This document shows positions 24,716 to 34,339 of a DNA stretch of 64,000 bases, one piece after another. Source of the DNA: Bacteroidota bacterium (GTDB lineage: Bacteria; Bacteroidota; Bacteroidia; UKL13-3); NCBI GenBank assembly GCA_027491085.1, contig JAIXWW010000009.1, positions 372,001 to 436,000 of the forward strand, in the 5' to 3' direction. Within the stretch, counting starts at the first letter, position 1. Each line of letters opens with the position of its first letter. Under the pieces are notes generated by a model that was given only the letters and a program-made list of their open reading frames with translations, searched no databases and had not been told where the DNA came from. The position numbers were made by a program, and so were the translations under genes.

Positions 24716-26110
24716 TTATGCATTAACAGCTTCTTGTACTATTTGTGCTTTTGGTTCATCTTTTATTTGACTCCAGCCGCCCCAAACATTTTTTACATTG
24801 GTAAAGCCTTGTGTTTTTAATGCCGCAGCAGCCACCATGCTTCGGTAACCACCTGCACAATGCACTAAAATTTCTTGATTTTTTGCTAACTCACTATTAT
24901 TGGTTAATATCTCGCTTAATTGAATATTTTTAGCTTGCATCAGGTGTCCACTTGCAAATTCAGTTGGTTTACGCACATCTAAAATTACTGCGCTTGGATT
25001 ATGTAAACTATCTAAAACCAACTCTTCCGATGAAATGCTGATAATCATATCAAATTTTTTATTGGCATTTTTCCAGCTATCAAAACCACCCTCTAAAAAA
25101 CCTTTAATATTATCAAAACCTACGCGTGTTAAACGTTCTACTGATTCTTGTTCAGTACCAGGTTTTGCTACTACAATAATTGGTGAATGTATATCTAGTA
25201 AGGTAGCAGCCCATATGGCGTACTGTCCATTTAAACCAAAATTAAATGATTTAGGAATAAAACCTAACTCAAAAAAATCGGCTAAACGTGTATCAATAAT
25301 AGTGGCACCTTCTACGTAAAATTCTTCAAATTTATCAACCGAAAGTGGTTTTAAACCTTGCTCAATTACTGTTTCAAAACTGGCGTAACCCTGTTTGTTT
25401 AGTTTTGCATCTTTAAAAAAGTAACTTGGTGCTGGTGCAATTCCAGTTGTTATAGCTGTAATAAAAGCAGCTTCGGTCATTGGTTGTAAGGCGTAATTGC
25501 TAGCTTTTTGCTCACCGATAGTGCTAAAAGTTTCTTTACCTATGTTTTTGCCACAAGCTGAACCGGGACCATGAGCTGGATAAACAATCACATCATCGGA
25601 CAACGGCTTAATTTTAGTATTTAATGAATTAAACATTTTAGCAGCCAACTCTTCTTTGGTCATAAAACCATCTAATAAATCAGGACGACCAACATCGCCA
25701 ACAAATAAGGTATCGCCAGTAAATACACAATAATCTTTTCCATTTTCATCTGTTAATAAAAACGAACTTGACTCTAAAGTATGACCCGGTGTATGCAATA
25801 CCTTTATTTTTAATTTACCCAATTCAAATACCTCATTATCGGCTGCTACATGAACAGGAAAATTAGTAACTGTAGTTGGGCCATAAATAATGGTAGCGCC
25901 TGTCTTAGCTGCTAAATCTACATGTCCACTTACAAAATCGGCATGAAAATGTGTTTCAAAAATATATTTAATTTTTGCACCATTGGCAGTTGCTTTGTCA
26001 ATATACATTTGGTAGTCGCGCAAAGGATCTATAATAGCCACTTCGCCATTACTTTCAATATAATAGGCTGCTTGTGCCAAGCAATTGGTATATAATTGTT
26101 CTATGATCAT
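24716..26110 (-). CDS. MBL-fold hydrolase with two rhodanese domains (persulfide dioxygenase-like)
   Basis: A 464-residue cytoplasmic protein. Residues 1-230 are a metallo-beta-lactamase fold of the ETHE1/glyoxalase-II-like class (ETHFHADFVSGH with His54, His56, Asp58, His63; TPGHTLESS; FTGDTLFVGDVGRPDL). Then a rhodanese-like domain (~265-360, ATIIDTRLADFFELGF) lacks the catalytic cysteine. The final rhodanese (~375-455) is active: VHCAGGYRS, ILDVRKPTEFASGHL. Such proteins oxidise glutathione persulfide to sulfite or move sulfane sulfur. No sulfide-quinone reductase or regulator lies nearby, so the pathway is inferred from the domains. Confidence 0.82.
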   Translation of the reverse strand: MIIEQLYTNCLAQAAYYIESNGEVAIIDPLRDYQMYIDKATANGAKIKYIFETHFHADFVSGHVDLAAKTGATIIYGPTTVTNFPVHVAADNEVFELGKLKIKVLHTPGHTLESSSFLLTDENGKDYCVFTGDTLFVGDVGRPDLLDGFMTKEELAAKMFNSLNTKIKPLSDDVIVYPAHGPGSACGKNIGKETFSTIGEQKASNYALQPMTEAAFITAITTGIAPAPSYFFKDAKLNKQGYASFETVIEQGLKPLSVDKFEEFYVEGATIIDTRLADFFELGFIPKSFNFGLNGQYAIWAATLLDIHSPIIVVAKPGTEQESVERLTRVGFDNIKGFLEGGFDSWKNANKKFDMIISISSEELVLDSLHNPSAVILDVRKPTEFASGHLMQAKNIQLSEILTNNSELAKNQEILVHCAGGYRSMVAAAALKTQGFTNVKNVWGGWSQIKDEPKAQIVQEAVNA

Positions 26111-26205
26111 GTTATTATTATTTAATGATTTTTTGATTTAGAGATTTAAAGATTTTTTTGAGTTGCTAAATTGTTGGAATACTAGATTGTTAGTTGCATT
26201 TGTTT

Positions 26206-26226
26206 CCGTTGGCTAAAGCCTAACGG
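26206..26226. repeat. REP-like palindrome in the MBL-SUI1 gap
   Basis: CCGTTGGCTAAAGCCTAACGG, a 21-base imperfect palindrome with GGC-TAAA-GCC as its centre, set in a 200-base gap without genes. The form is typical of short interspersed hairpins in Bacteroidota intergenic DNA. Confidence 0.5.
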
Positions 26227-26284
26227 CAATAGATTTTTGAATATTGCAATTAATTGTTTCAAATTGCCTATTAAACTTTGCCAA

Positions 26285-26312
26285 TTGCAAGAAGCCAGAG
26301 GCCAGCAGCCCC
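26285..26312. repeat. Degenerate CAGAAGCC/AGCC-type intergenic repeat
   Basis: A run of AAGCCAGAGGCCAGCAGCC-like words just before the SUI1 stop (minus strand). It shares the AGAAGCCAG vocabulary of the intergenic repeats at 57669, 60872 and 63765. Confidence 0.4.
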
Positions 26313-26314
26313 TA

Positions 26315-26659
26315 TCATCCGCCCGCTTTCTTAGCTTTATAACCTAATTTAATTAAATGTGCTAAAATTTTATCTCTAAACTCGCCTTGAATTAATATTT
26401 CACCATCTTTTACACTTCCACCCACACCACATAACTTTTTTAATACAGAGCCTAAAGCATTCAAATCATCATCAGTTCCTACAAAACCGCTAACAGCAGA
26501 AACAACTTTCCCCGCACGATTTTTTTTATCTAAAAATATTTTAAGGTTTTGTTGGTTATTAGGTAAGGTTTCGGTTGTTTCCTCCTGTTCAAAATCGTAA
26601 CTAAAATTTGAATCTGTGCTAAAAACTACCCCACTAATTTTTTTGTTTTTATTGCTCAT
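26315..26659 (-). CDS. SUI1/YciH-family translation factor
   Basis: A 114-residue protein with an unconserved N-terminus and a complete SUI1 fold from ~40: LKIFLDKKNRAGKVVSAVSG, LGSVLKKLCGVGGSVKDGE and ILIQGEFRDKILAHL. Bacterial members resemble eIF1 and may influence start-site selection; their role is non-essential in E. coli. It is monocistronic. The ~145-base stretch upstream is AT-rich with no recognised promoter. Confidence 0.88.
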   Translation of the reverse strand: MSNKNKKISGVVFSTDSNFSYDFEQEETTETLPNNQQNLKIFLDKKNRAGKVVSAVSGFVGTDDDLNALGSVLKKLCGVGGSVKDGEILIQGEFRDKILAHLIKLGYKAKKAGG

Positions 26660-26826
26660 TTATTTTTAAAATAAAAAAAGATTTTTCAAAAATAATAAAA
26701 TAAAGTGTTCAATAACTTTTAAGTTATTAATTTTTAAAGGAATTAAAAAAAATTACGTTTTAAAAAACAAGTTAACGTAAAAAGTGAATTTAAATTCGAT
26801 ATAATTTGTTAAATTCGCCACACTTT

Positions 26827-28533
26827 ATGCAAAAACAATGGCGAGCAAAACCCGAACCCGATAAGAAGACCGTTGAGGCTTTGGCTGCTTCTATTAATGT
26901 AAATAAAGTACTTTCAGGCATTTTGGTGCAAAGAGGTATTGACGATTTTGAAAAGGCTAAGAATTTCTTTAGACCTCAATATGCACACATGCACGATCCT
27001 TTTCTTATGAAAGGAATGACTAAAGCCGTAGAACGTATAGATGAGGCTTTAGCAAAAAATCAAAAAATACTGATTTATGGCGATTATGACGTGGATGGTA
27101 CTACTGCGGTAGCAACTGTTTACGATTTTTTTTCGAAACGCTTCAAAGAAATCGAATACTATATACCCGATAGATATACCGAGGGTTATGGGATATCATT
27201 TATGGCTATTGATTGGGCAAGTAATAATGGTTATAGCTTAATTATTGCGTTAGATTGTGGTATAAAAGCCAATGATAAAGTTAAGTATGCCAATAAAAAA
27301 GGTGTTGAATTTATAATTTGCGACCATCATTTACCAGGTGATGAACTGCCAGATGCAGTAGCTATTTTAAATCCAAAACAGGCCGATTGTCCTTACCCTT
27401 TCAAAGAACTTTCAGGTTGTGGAATTGGTTTGAAATTAGTTCAGGCTTATTGCATCAAGCATGAAATTGATTTCAAAGAGGTTGAAGAATACATGGATCT
27501 TTCTGCCATTAGTGTAGCTAGTGATTTAGTTCCAATAATGGACGAAAATAGGGTTTTGGCTTACCAAGGTTTGAAAAAACTAAAAACCAATCCTAATCGC
27601 GGTATTAAGGCTTTATTGGAAAATTACGCTCCTCGACCAGAATATTCAGTTAACGATATTGTATTTTTTATTGGACCAAGAATTAACGCTGCAGGCCGCA
27701 TTGCCGATGCCAAAGATTCGGTTCGATTAATGATTTCGGATAAAGACAAAGACTCGCAGCAAATTGCTGAAATGATTAACCATCACAACAATGAGCGCAG
27801 AAACTTTGATAGCAGCATTACCGAAGAAGCTTTTAATATGATTTTGGGCGATAAAGATTTTCATAATCGAAAATCAACAGTTTTGTTCCATTCTGAATGG
27901 CACAAAGGGGTTATTGGAATTGTGGCATCGCGTTTAATTGAAAAGTATTATAGACCAACCATTGTTTTAACAGAAAGTAATGGAATGGCAGCTGGTTCAG
28001 CCCGCTCAGTTGAAGGATTTGATTTATACCACGCCATTGAAGAATGTGCTGATTTATTAGAACAGTATGGAGGACATACCCATGCTGCAGGTTTAACTTT
28101 ACGCGTTGAAAATGTTCCAAAATTTATCGAAAAGTTTGAATCGATAGTGGTTAAAAACATTGAAACTAGAAGTTTAACTCCTGAAATAGAATACGATACT
28201 GAAATTCCATTTAGAGCTATTACGCCTAAGTTTTTTAGTGTGTTAAAACAATTTGCTCCTTTTGGTCCTGGTAATATGAGTCCTATTTTTATGACCAGAA
28301 ATGTTTGGGATGTAGGAGATGTAACTGTAGTAGGAAATAACCATTTACGCATGAGTATAACCCATGAAGAAGGTGGAAGAATTTACAAAGCAATTGGTTT
28401 TGGATTAGGTGAACATTATAACAAAGTAGCTCAAGGCATTAGTTTTGACATTTGTTATTATATTGAAGAAAATTTCTTTAATGGGCACGTAAACTTACAA
28501 TTAAACATAAAAGATATTTTATTCAAATCTTAA
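26827..28533 (+). CDS. recJ: Single-stranded-DNA 5'-3' exonuclease RecJ
   Basis: From the ATG at 26827 this is a 568-residue DHH-family exonuclease for recombination and repair. It has IYGDYDVDGTTAV (motif I), ALDCGI, FIICDHHLPGDELPDA (the DHH motif itself), and the later GGHTHAAG motif of DHHA1. The earlier in-frame TTG (26806) adds seven residues not typical of the family. The C-terminal OB-like part (FGPGNMSPIFMT) is present, so the protein is complete. It faces the convergent icd gene across a shared hairpin. Confidence 0.94.
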   Translation: MQKQWRAKPEPDKKTVEALAASINVNKVLSGILVQRGIDDFEKAKNFFRPQYAHMHDPFLMKGMTKAVERIDEALAKNQKILIYGDYDVDGTTAVATVYDFFSKRFKEIEYYIPDRYTEGYGISFMAIDWASNNGYSLIIALDCGIKANDKVKYANKKGVEFIICDHHLPGDELPDAVAILNPKQADCPYPFKELSGCGIGLKLVQAYCIKHEIDFKEVEEYMDLSAISVASDLVPIMDENRVLAYQGLKKLKTNPNRGIKALLENYAPRPEYSVNDIVFFIGPRINAAGRIADAKDSVRLMISDKDKDSQQIAEMINHHNNERRNFDSSITEEAFNMILGDKDFHNRKSTVLFHSEWHKGVIGIVASRLIEKYYRPTIVLTESNGMAAGSARSVEGFDLYHAIEECADLLEQYGGHTHAAGLTLRVENVPKFIEKFESIVVKNIETRSLTPEIEYDTEIPFRAITPKFFSVLKQFAPFGPGNMSPIFMTRNVWDVGDVTVVGNNHLRMSITHEEGGRIYKAIGFGLGEHYNKVAQGISFDICYYIEENFFNGHVNLQLNIKDILFKS

Positions 28534-28583
28534 CACTTACAATAAAATAATGACATTTTAATACGACTAATGTATTATAAATA

Positions 28584-28617
28584 AAATGAGGCTATCACTA
28601 AAGTAATAGCCTCATTT
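28584..28617. terminator. Bidirectional terminator between recJ and icd
   Basis: AAATGAGGCTAT/ATAGCCTCATTT arms with a 10-base loop, between the two convergent stops (28533 and 28679). Confidence 0.7.
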
Positions 28618-28678
28618 AAAGAGCAGTTTTATAGGAAAGACTCCAAAAAATTACTGGAAGAAATATTAAAATGTTTTT

Positions 28679-30145
28679 TTATTGACCTTGCGCCAAAGAA
28701 TAACCTGGTTTATCACCAAATTTTCTAAGCAATTCAACCGAAGTAAGCAATACGTCTTTTGAAATTTTTCCTGCTAATTCATAAATTTCACTAGTGTTAG
28801 CTTCATAACCGTTCAAAGTTTCTATTCTCACTCTATATTGATCTACACATTCGGTAAATACCGAGCCTGTAGGCCAAACTTGAGTTCCACGATTTGAAAT
28901 CATGATTAGTTTAAAATTTTCATTCAAGTGTTTTTGAACAATAGGTGCAATTAAATCAGCAGTGCTATTGAATTCCAAAAATAAATCTGCTCCAACAATA
29001 CTTTCTTTTACTCCAGCTTCGCGTTGAGTAAACATTACTTTTTGGTTATTGGGGCGAGTTGGTAAATGGAATGTACTAGTTGAACTTGTTTCGCGAGCTT
29101 TATTGTTTTCAGGCTCCTTGCCTAAATTAGCTATAATGGTATTTGCAAAATCAGTTGTGTTTAAGCTTGGTTTAGATTTGTCACCAAAATCTCCAGTATG
29201 TGCACCTTGCGATAAAGTATATAATAAAGCATTTTCAATTAAGTTCGCTTTATCCATTATGCCTAAGTGGCGCAACATCATTAAGCCGCTTAATAATAAC
29301 GAAGTTGGATTAGCAATATTTTTGCCCATAATATCTGGTGCAGTTCCATGTACAGCTTCAAAAATTGAAATATTTTCACCAATATTTGCCGAAGGCGCAA
29401 AACCTAAACCTCCTACTAAACCAGCGCATAAATCGCTCATAATATCGCCTTGAAGGTTAGTTAACACTACTACTTCAAAGGTTTGAGGATAAGCTACTAA
29501 TTTCATGGCTAAATCGTCAACAATGATATCGTTTGCGGCAATTTCGGGGTAATCTTTAGCTACTTCGTAAAAAGTTTCTAAAAATAAACCATCTGTTAAT
29601 TTCATAATATTGGCTTTGTGAGCACAAGTTACTTTTTTAAAGCCTTCTTTACGGGCCATTTCAAAAGCAAATTTATGAACTTGTAAACTGCCCGGGCGAG
29701 TAATAAACCTGCGGCATAAAGCCACATCTTGAGTTAACATATGTTCAATTCCACCATAAGTGTCCTCAATATTTTCACGAACTATGGTTAAATCAATTGG
29801 AATTCCTGCTTTGGAAAACACAGTATTAACTCCTTCTAACGATCTAAAATGACGTCTGTTAGCAAATGTACTCCATGTTTTACGAGCGGTTACGTTTATA
29901 CTTTTTACACCTTTTCCTTTAGGTGTTTCCATTGGTCCTTTAAATAAAATTCCGTTGGTTTCAACACTATTTTTGGCCTCTTCGGTCATTCCTGTTCCAA
30001 AGCCTTTGTCGTAAATGCTTTTTCCCATGTCAATAAACTCGTATTGTAAAGGAACTTGCGCAGCATCAAAAATACTGATTACGGCATCCATTATTTCTGG
30101 TCCAATACCATCGCCTTTGGCTACCGAAATTTTAATATTACTCAT
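28679..30145 (-). CDS. icd: Isocitrate dehydrogenase with extended C-terminal domain
   Basis: A 488-residue beta-decarboxylating dehydrogenase that oxidises isocitrate to 2-oxoglutarate in the TCA cycle. The family core is GDGIGPEIM, the substrate arginines in FANRRHFRSLEG and IVRENIEDTYGG, the metal aspartates (IVDDLAMKLV, LQGDIMSDLCAG) and GTAPDIMGKNIANP. Beyond residue ~340 an extra ~140-residue C-terminal domain is present (SIVGADLFLEFN...), as in the ~490-residue Thermus-type enzyme and unlike the 416-residue E. coli enzyme. Cofactor preference cannot be read with confidence. A strong promoter-like element lies 30-60 bases upstream. Confidence 0.92.
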   Translation of the reverse strand: MSNIKISVAKGDGIGPEIMDAVISIFDAAQVPLQYEFIDMGKSIYDKGFGTGMTEEAKNSVETNGILFKGPMETPKGKGVKSINVTARKTWSTFANRRHFRSLEGVNTVFSKAGIPIDLTIVRENIEDTYGGIEHMLTQDVALCRRFITRPGSLQVHKFAFEMARKEGFKKVTCAHKANIMKLTDGLFLETFYEVAKDYPEIAANDIIVDDLAMKLVAYPQTFEVVVLTNLQGDIMSDLCAGLVGGLGFAPSANIGENISIFEAVHGTAPDIMGKNIANPTSLLLSGLMMLRHLGIMDKANLIENALLYTLSQGAHTGDFGDKSKPSLNTTDFANTIIANLGKEPENNKARETSSTSTFHLPTRPNNQKVMFTQREAGVKESIVGADLFLEFNSTADLIAPIVQKHLNENFKLIMISNRGTQVWPTGSVFTECVDQYRVRIETLNGYEANTSEIYELAGKISKDVLLTSVELLRKFGDKPGYSLAQGQ

Positions 30146-30173
30146 ATTTAAAGTTTGTGTTTTTATTTTAGTG

Positions 30174-30204
30174 CAAACTTAGCCTTTACATACTGTTTTT
30201 CAAT
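30174..30204 (-). promoter_or_regulatory. Promoter of icd (ATTG-N19-TAAGTTTG)
   Basis: Minus-strand TAAGTTTG preceded at exactly 19 bases by ATTG matches the Bacteroidota -33/-7 consensus, with one change in the -33 box. Confidence 0.65.
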
Positions 30205-30261
30205 GTAACTAGTCTTAACAAATAACTGATTTTACTTAAAAATTTAGTATATAAATTATGG

Positions 30262-30711
30262 CTAAACACTTTGTTGTAAAAGCATTTGGCAAACCAATTT
30301 GTCAATTGGAAATGTTAGCTGTTCAGGTTTTAAATTTGCTAGCTTAACCCATTTAAAATGAAGCGTTTCTGTTTTTCCGTACTCTTGCACGGTGAATGGC
30401 TCTAAATTTATTTCTACAGGAAATTGTAAAGGTTCAACTTTGTAATAAAGGGAAATGAGTTGATCTGTTGGTCTAAAAGCACTTTGTTGGAAAAAATCGG
30501 TGGTGTAATAATGAGCTTTAACATCAATTGCTAAATTACATTCTTCTATAAATTCTCTTTTGAGACAATCGGCAGTTCCTTCACCTAGTTCAAGCCCTCC
30601 TCCCGGAAATTTGGTAAATTTAAAATCATCTATTTGTTCATCAACCAAAAGTATTTCGTTTTGCTGATTAATTAATAAACCATAAACCCTGATATTTAGT
30701 CTATTTATCAT
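30262..30711 (-). CDS. Nudix hydrolase
   Basis: A 149-residue protein with a complete Nudix box: GGGLELGEG, then KREFIEEC with the REUxEE core that binds Mg2+. It hydrolyses a nucleoside-diphosphate-linked compound; the substrate is unknown. The start overlaps the OMP gene stop by 4 bases (ATGA), so it is the last gene of the AsmA-OMP-Nudix operon. Confidence 0.85.
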   Translation of the reverse strand: MINRLNIRVYGLLINQQNEILLVDEQIDDFKFTKFPGGGLELGEGTADCLKREFIEECNLAIDVKAHYYTTDFFQQSAFRPTDQLISLYYKVEPLQFPVEINLEPFTVQEYGKTETLHFKWVKLANLKPEQLTFPIDKLVCQMLLQQSV

Positions 30712-31535
30712 TTCTTCAAATCGTCAAGCGAGTAAATAACACCAAAGCTGATATTAAAATACCAAGGGCGAGCTTCCAATTGGTTACTGCTAACCGATAG
30801 TGGAAAATAACCAAACATGGGCTGACAAATGAGTTTAATTTGTTTTTTGTAATCGTAATCTACGCGCATTCCAAGCATTAAATTGGCCGAAAAAGTATTC
30901 GCTTTGAAACCTGTGCTATCAATTGAAAAACTGCTTTTATCGTCAATTTTAAAACCACTATTCAATACCGCATTGATATCGTGTTTTAGTAATACATTAA
31001 ATCCAACTCCTCCACTTAAGCTTGCTTTTACTTTTTGACCTACTGATTTTGCATTTAGATGATAATTAAATAACAAAGGGACTTGCAAATATTGGTACCT
31101 GTAGTTTAGTTTAACATTTCTTTCTACATTAGTACGTTCAACTATTTGCCCGCTTGTGCTTCCAACTCCTGGGTAAGTATAATCTTGAAATTTTAAATTA
31201 TTTAATTGTCTTTGATGGCCTAAAACAATATAACTTAAACCACATTGTAAATCAAAATCGCGGTTTATTTGGTATATAATTCCAATTTGTGGGCTAAAGT
31301 TGAGTCGCCAAGTTTCTTCGTTCGAGGTTGAATCTTGGTATTGTTTAAAAGTTTGGTGGCTATTTGCCATTTCGCTACTGATTGAAGAATTAAATGAACC
31401 GCTAAACACTGCTCCAATGGAACCATATAACTCAACGGAGGATGTTTTAATTTTTTGGGCGTTTGTTATTTTTATTGCCAATAAAAGTAATATAACTGTA
31501 CTAATCTTTTTCAAATTCAAGTTCATCATTGTCAT
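30708..31535 (-). CDS. Outer-membrane beta-barrel protein (PorT-like)
   Basis: A 275-residue protein with a signal peptide (ISTVILLLLAIKITNAQ) and alternating beta-strands of an 8-12-stranded barrel (INRDFDLQCGLSYIVLGHQ, YRYQYLQVPLLFNYHL, PWYFNISFGVIYSL). The pattern is that of the outer_membrane_beta-barrel/PorT families of Bacteroidota; no specific role can be assigned. The start, MTMMNLNLKK or its second or third Met, lies inside the 3' end of the AsmA gene (about 35-base overlap). Confidence 0.72.
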   Translation of the reverse strand: MTMMNLNLKKISTVILLLLAIKITNAQKIKTSSVELYGSIGAVFSGSFNSSISSEMANSHQTFKQYQDSTSNEETWRLNFSPQIGIIYQINRDFDLQCGLSYIVLGHQRQLNNLKFQDYTYPGVGSTSGQIVERTNVERNVKLNYRYQYLQVPLLFNYHLNAKSVGQKVKASLSGGVGFNVLLKHDINAVLNSGFKIDDKSSFSIDSTGFKANTFSANLMLGMRVDYDYKKQIKLICQPMFGYFPLSVSSNQLEARPWYFNISFGVIYSLDDLKK

Positions 31536-34041
31536 TTTGTTTTTCTTTGGGTTTGTCGGTGGTTTTGGTATTATTTGGTGTAATTCCCACTTCTTTTTTT
31601 AGTATTTCAATTATGCTTTTACCTTCCACCTTGGCTTTTTCTTTTATGTTCTGTTTAACGGCAGATTTATTGTAAACAAACTTCAAATTGTCTATTGGCC
31701 CACGCATATTTATAAATAAATTAATTCCTTTTTTCTTTTCGTCTTCCTCACCAAATTCATTGTCTTTAGCTTTCAGTTTTTTTCTCAATACTTCACTTAA
31801 ATTTACCTTTAAATCATAATCTATAAAGTTATCAAAGTTTTGACTGCCGCTCAGTGTAATATTCACTGCATTATTTTCAATGAGCATTTTAGGAATGGTA
31901 ATGGTTTGCTCCCTAATTTCAATGGTATTATTCAATTCTGCAAACTTTAAATTTTGTAAGTCAGTTAAACTTACAAATTTACTTAAAGCTGCCAGTGGTT
32001 TGTAGTTAATCAGCTCACCATTTAGCAATTGAATTTTTATTTGCGCATAAATTTTATCTGTTTTACAATTTAGTTTTTCATCCCAAATGCCTGCAAAATC
32101 AATAGTTCCATTATAAATTCCTTTTAAATTTTGTGCAGTAATATTGGTTTGTCCAAAATTATTACATTGCTTAAAAGCCTCGGTTACGTTTATGTTTTTT
32201 AGGTCAATTTTACTTTCTACAAAATAGTTACCTTGCTTGCTATTGAGCACTTTAGTTGCAAAATTTATACTGCCATTAAGTGCATTTAGTTTGGCTTGAT
32301 TAATAATAATTTGCATAGGTAAAACCTGAATTTTGCACGATAAATTATTGGCAATAAAGTTATTGTATTTAAATTTATCAATGTTGGCGTTAATCAGCAA
32401 ATCAATGTTTTGTGGCAAGTTGTATTTACTTTCAGTAGTATTTGCTTTTTTGGTTTCAGGTATAAAAATTACGTGTTCCATATCTACATAATTACTGTTG
32501 TAATTAATATTGGCTATCAAATTTTCGTTATCGCCAAATAAATAACCTAGGAAATTATTTAAGCTTCCACTGATTTTTACATCCGATTGATTGAGGTTTA
32601 CATTGCATTTTTCTATGTCTAAATTGGCTCCGTTTAAAGCAAAATTAGCTTCCAAATTATCAATTTTTTTATCAAAATCTTTAATTTTTAAGTTGTTGAC
32701 CAATAAATTAAACTTACCATAATTGCCTGCTTGTTTCCAAATAGTGCTGGTATTTTTATCAGCTAAATTGGCTTTTATTTTTGTGTCGAAACCAATATTA
32801 CCTTTTATACTTTCAATGGCTTTTACTGGAAAAAGTTGAAACAAATTTTCTAAATTCATGGTTCCTGCCAACGCCAAATCAAGTTTTGGCGAAGCTAGGT
32901 TTTCGATGGTAATGTCTCCATTAATTTGGTCGTTTGCTAATTTGGCTTTTATGTTGTTAAGCACTAATAAACTGGTTGTTAGGTCTTGTTTTGCGCCATT
33001 GTTAAATTTACCTACCATTGAAATATTGTTCAGTTCAATATTGAGTTTTTTGTTGTGAATACTGCCATTACTCACGCCAAAATCAACTAATATTTTTGGA
33101 TTACTTACGGGCGATATCAAACCATTTACTGTTCCTTTAAAAAACACATTTCCTTTGCTTTCGTATGCCAATACTTCGGCTGGAATTTTTATGGGTAACA
33201 AACTAAATAAGGAAGCAATGCTTATTTTTTTTGAATCAAAATCTAGTTGCACTTCGCTTCCTACTTGCTTTCCAGTAATTAGTCCGTTAAGCAGTAAATC
33301 AAGTTCGTTTATTTTTAGTTCAGCATTTTTAAATGCGTATGTTTTTTTATCGTTGTTAACAGCAATATTGGCTTTCAGTACTACATTTTTATCTTTTACA
33401 AAATTTACATTGCTGCTGGTAATGTGGTTTACAAATGCATCGGCATAAACATTTAGTTTAAACTCTGTGTTTTTAAAACTTCCATCAAATTCCGCTTCAT
33501 TTATTTGAGTTTTATACTGCTGGTTGCTTTGGAAATCGTTAAAATTAAAGTTAACACGTTTGAGCTTTACTTTTTCTAAATCAATTAAAAAGTTGGTGTT
33601 ATTGCTTTCTTGCTCATTGCGGCCTTTTACTATATCTAGATTCGATTTGCCATTTTCGTCTATTTTTAAATTAATGGTAGCACTATCAATGGTAATTATT
33701 TGGATATGGTAATTTTTGTTTAAAATATCTTTTATGTTAAAACCAAAATACAAGTGATTGGCCGTTAATATATTTTCGGTTTTGGTTTGTAACGAAACAC
33801 CAACCAAATCAAGGCTTACATTTGGAAAATTTTGAAAAATGGTAACATCGCTATTTTTAACTTGCAGCTCAGCATTGAGGTTATTATTAATTTGTTCAAT
33901 TACAAAATTGGTTAAAACACGTTTGTTGTTAAACAAATAGCCTATAAAAATGGCTGCTGCAAATAACAAAAACAGGGTGCTGGCAAGTATTATTTTAAAA
34001 AATGGTTTCACAGTATTTATATAAACGCAAATTTGCAGCAT
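31501..34041 (-). CDS. AsmA-family protein
   Basis: An 846-residue protein with one N-terminal membrane anchor (FFKIILASTLFLLFAAAIFI) and a long beta-rich periplasmic part. The AsmA N-terminal pattern is FVIEQINNNLNAELQVKNSD, VTIFQNFPNVSLDLVGVSL. The C-terminal AsmA_2 region (~550-800) contains INYKPLAALSKFVSLTDLQN. AsmA/TamB-like proteins bridge the envelope and are thought to move phospholipids. It is the first gene of an operon with an OMP and a Nudix hydrolase. Starting at ATG 34041 gives a short cytoplasmic tail. Confidence 0.82.
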   Translation of the reverse strand: MLQICVYINTVKPFFKIILASTLFLLFAAAIFIGYLFNNKRVLTNFVIEQINNNLNAELQVKNSDVTIFQNFPNVSLDLVGVSLQTKTENILTANHLYFGFNIKDILNKNYHIQIITIDSATINLKIDENGKSNLDIVKGRNEQESNNTNFLIDLEKVKLKRVNFNFNDFQSNQQYKTQINEAEFDGSFKNTEFKLNVYADAFVNHITSSNVNFVKDKNVVLKANIAVNNDKKTYAFKNAELKINELDLLLNGLITGKQVGSEVQLDFDSKKISIASLFSLLPIKIPAEVLAYESKGNVFFKGTVNGLISPVSNPKILVDFGVSNGSIHNKKLNIELNNISMVGKFNNGAKQDLTTSLLVLNNIKAKLANDQINGDITIENLASPKLDLALAGTMNLENLFQLFPVKAIESIKGNIGFDTKIKANLADKNTSTIWKQAGNYGKFNLLVNNLKIKDFDKKIDNLEANFALNGANLDIEKCNVNLNQSDVKISGSLNNFLGYLFGDNENLIANINYNSNYVDMEHVIFIPETKKANTTESKYNLPQNIDLLINANIDKFKYNNFIANNLSCKIQVLPMQIIINQAKLNALNGSINFATKVLNSKQGNYFVESKIDLKNINVTEAFKQCNNFGQTNITAQNLKGIYNGTIDFAGIWDEKLNCKTDKIYAQIKIQLLNGELINYKPLAALSKFVSLTDLQNLKFAELNNTIEIREQTITIPKMLIENNAVNITLSGSQNFDNFIDYDLKVNLSEVLRKKLKAKDNEFGEEDEKKKGINLFINMRGPIDNLKFVYNKSAVKQNIKEKAKVEGKSIIEILKKEVGITPNNTKTTDKPKEKQNDNDELEFEKD

Positions 34042-34153
34042 ATATTTTATATTGGAAATACAGTAAAATGCACATTTATTTGAATGTGTACTTTATTTTA
34101 TTGCGAAGATTATTAGGACTTAAGAAAAAAAGTGAGCTATTTTTTTAAAAAGT

Positions 34154-34184
34154 TTTGCATTATTTAAATGTAAATCTATATTTG
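34154..34184 (+). promoter_or_regulatory. Promoter of tRNA-Val (TTTG-N19-TATATTTG)
   Basis: Perfect match to the Bacteroidota -33/-7 pattern with a 19-base spacer; the predicted start is ~30 bases before the tRNA. Confidence 0.8.
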
Positions 34185-34220
34185 CACTCCCCAAAACGAA
34201 CAACACAATCGTTTTAAAAT

Positions 34221-34298
34221 GGAAGCATAGCTCAGCTGGTTCAGAGCATCTGCCTTACAAGCAGAGGGTCACAGGTTCGAATCCTGTTGCCTCCACCA
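34221..34298 (+). tRNA. tRNA-Val (anticodon UAC), CCA encoded
   Basis: Complete cloverleaf: acceptor GGAAGCA with TGCCTCC, a D-arm around GCTC/GAGC, an anticodon stem TCTGC/GCAGA with loop CTTACAA (anticodon TAC), and a T-arm ACAGG-TTCGAAT-CCTGT. The CCA end is encoded. The fourth acceptor pair is A-C, a mismatch where a G-C or A-U pair is expected. Confidence 0.97.
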
Positions 34299-34301
34299 CA
34301 C

Positions 34302-34339
34302 AAGACAACTCCAATTTATTTGAGAGTTGTCTTTTTTTT
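34302..34339 (+). terminator. Terminator of tRNA-Val
   Basis: AAGACAACTC/GAGTTGTCTT arms and a T8 run begin four bases past the tRNA end. The gap from here to 34514 holds no recognised feature. Confidence 0.88.

Noticed and set aside
26806..26826. TTG start of recJ seven codons before the ATG
   Set aside because: The extra residues are not typical of RecJ, and an ATG at 26827 fits.
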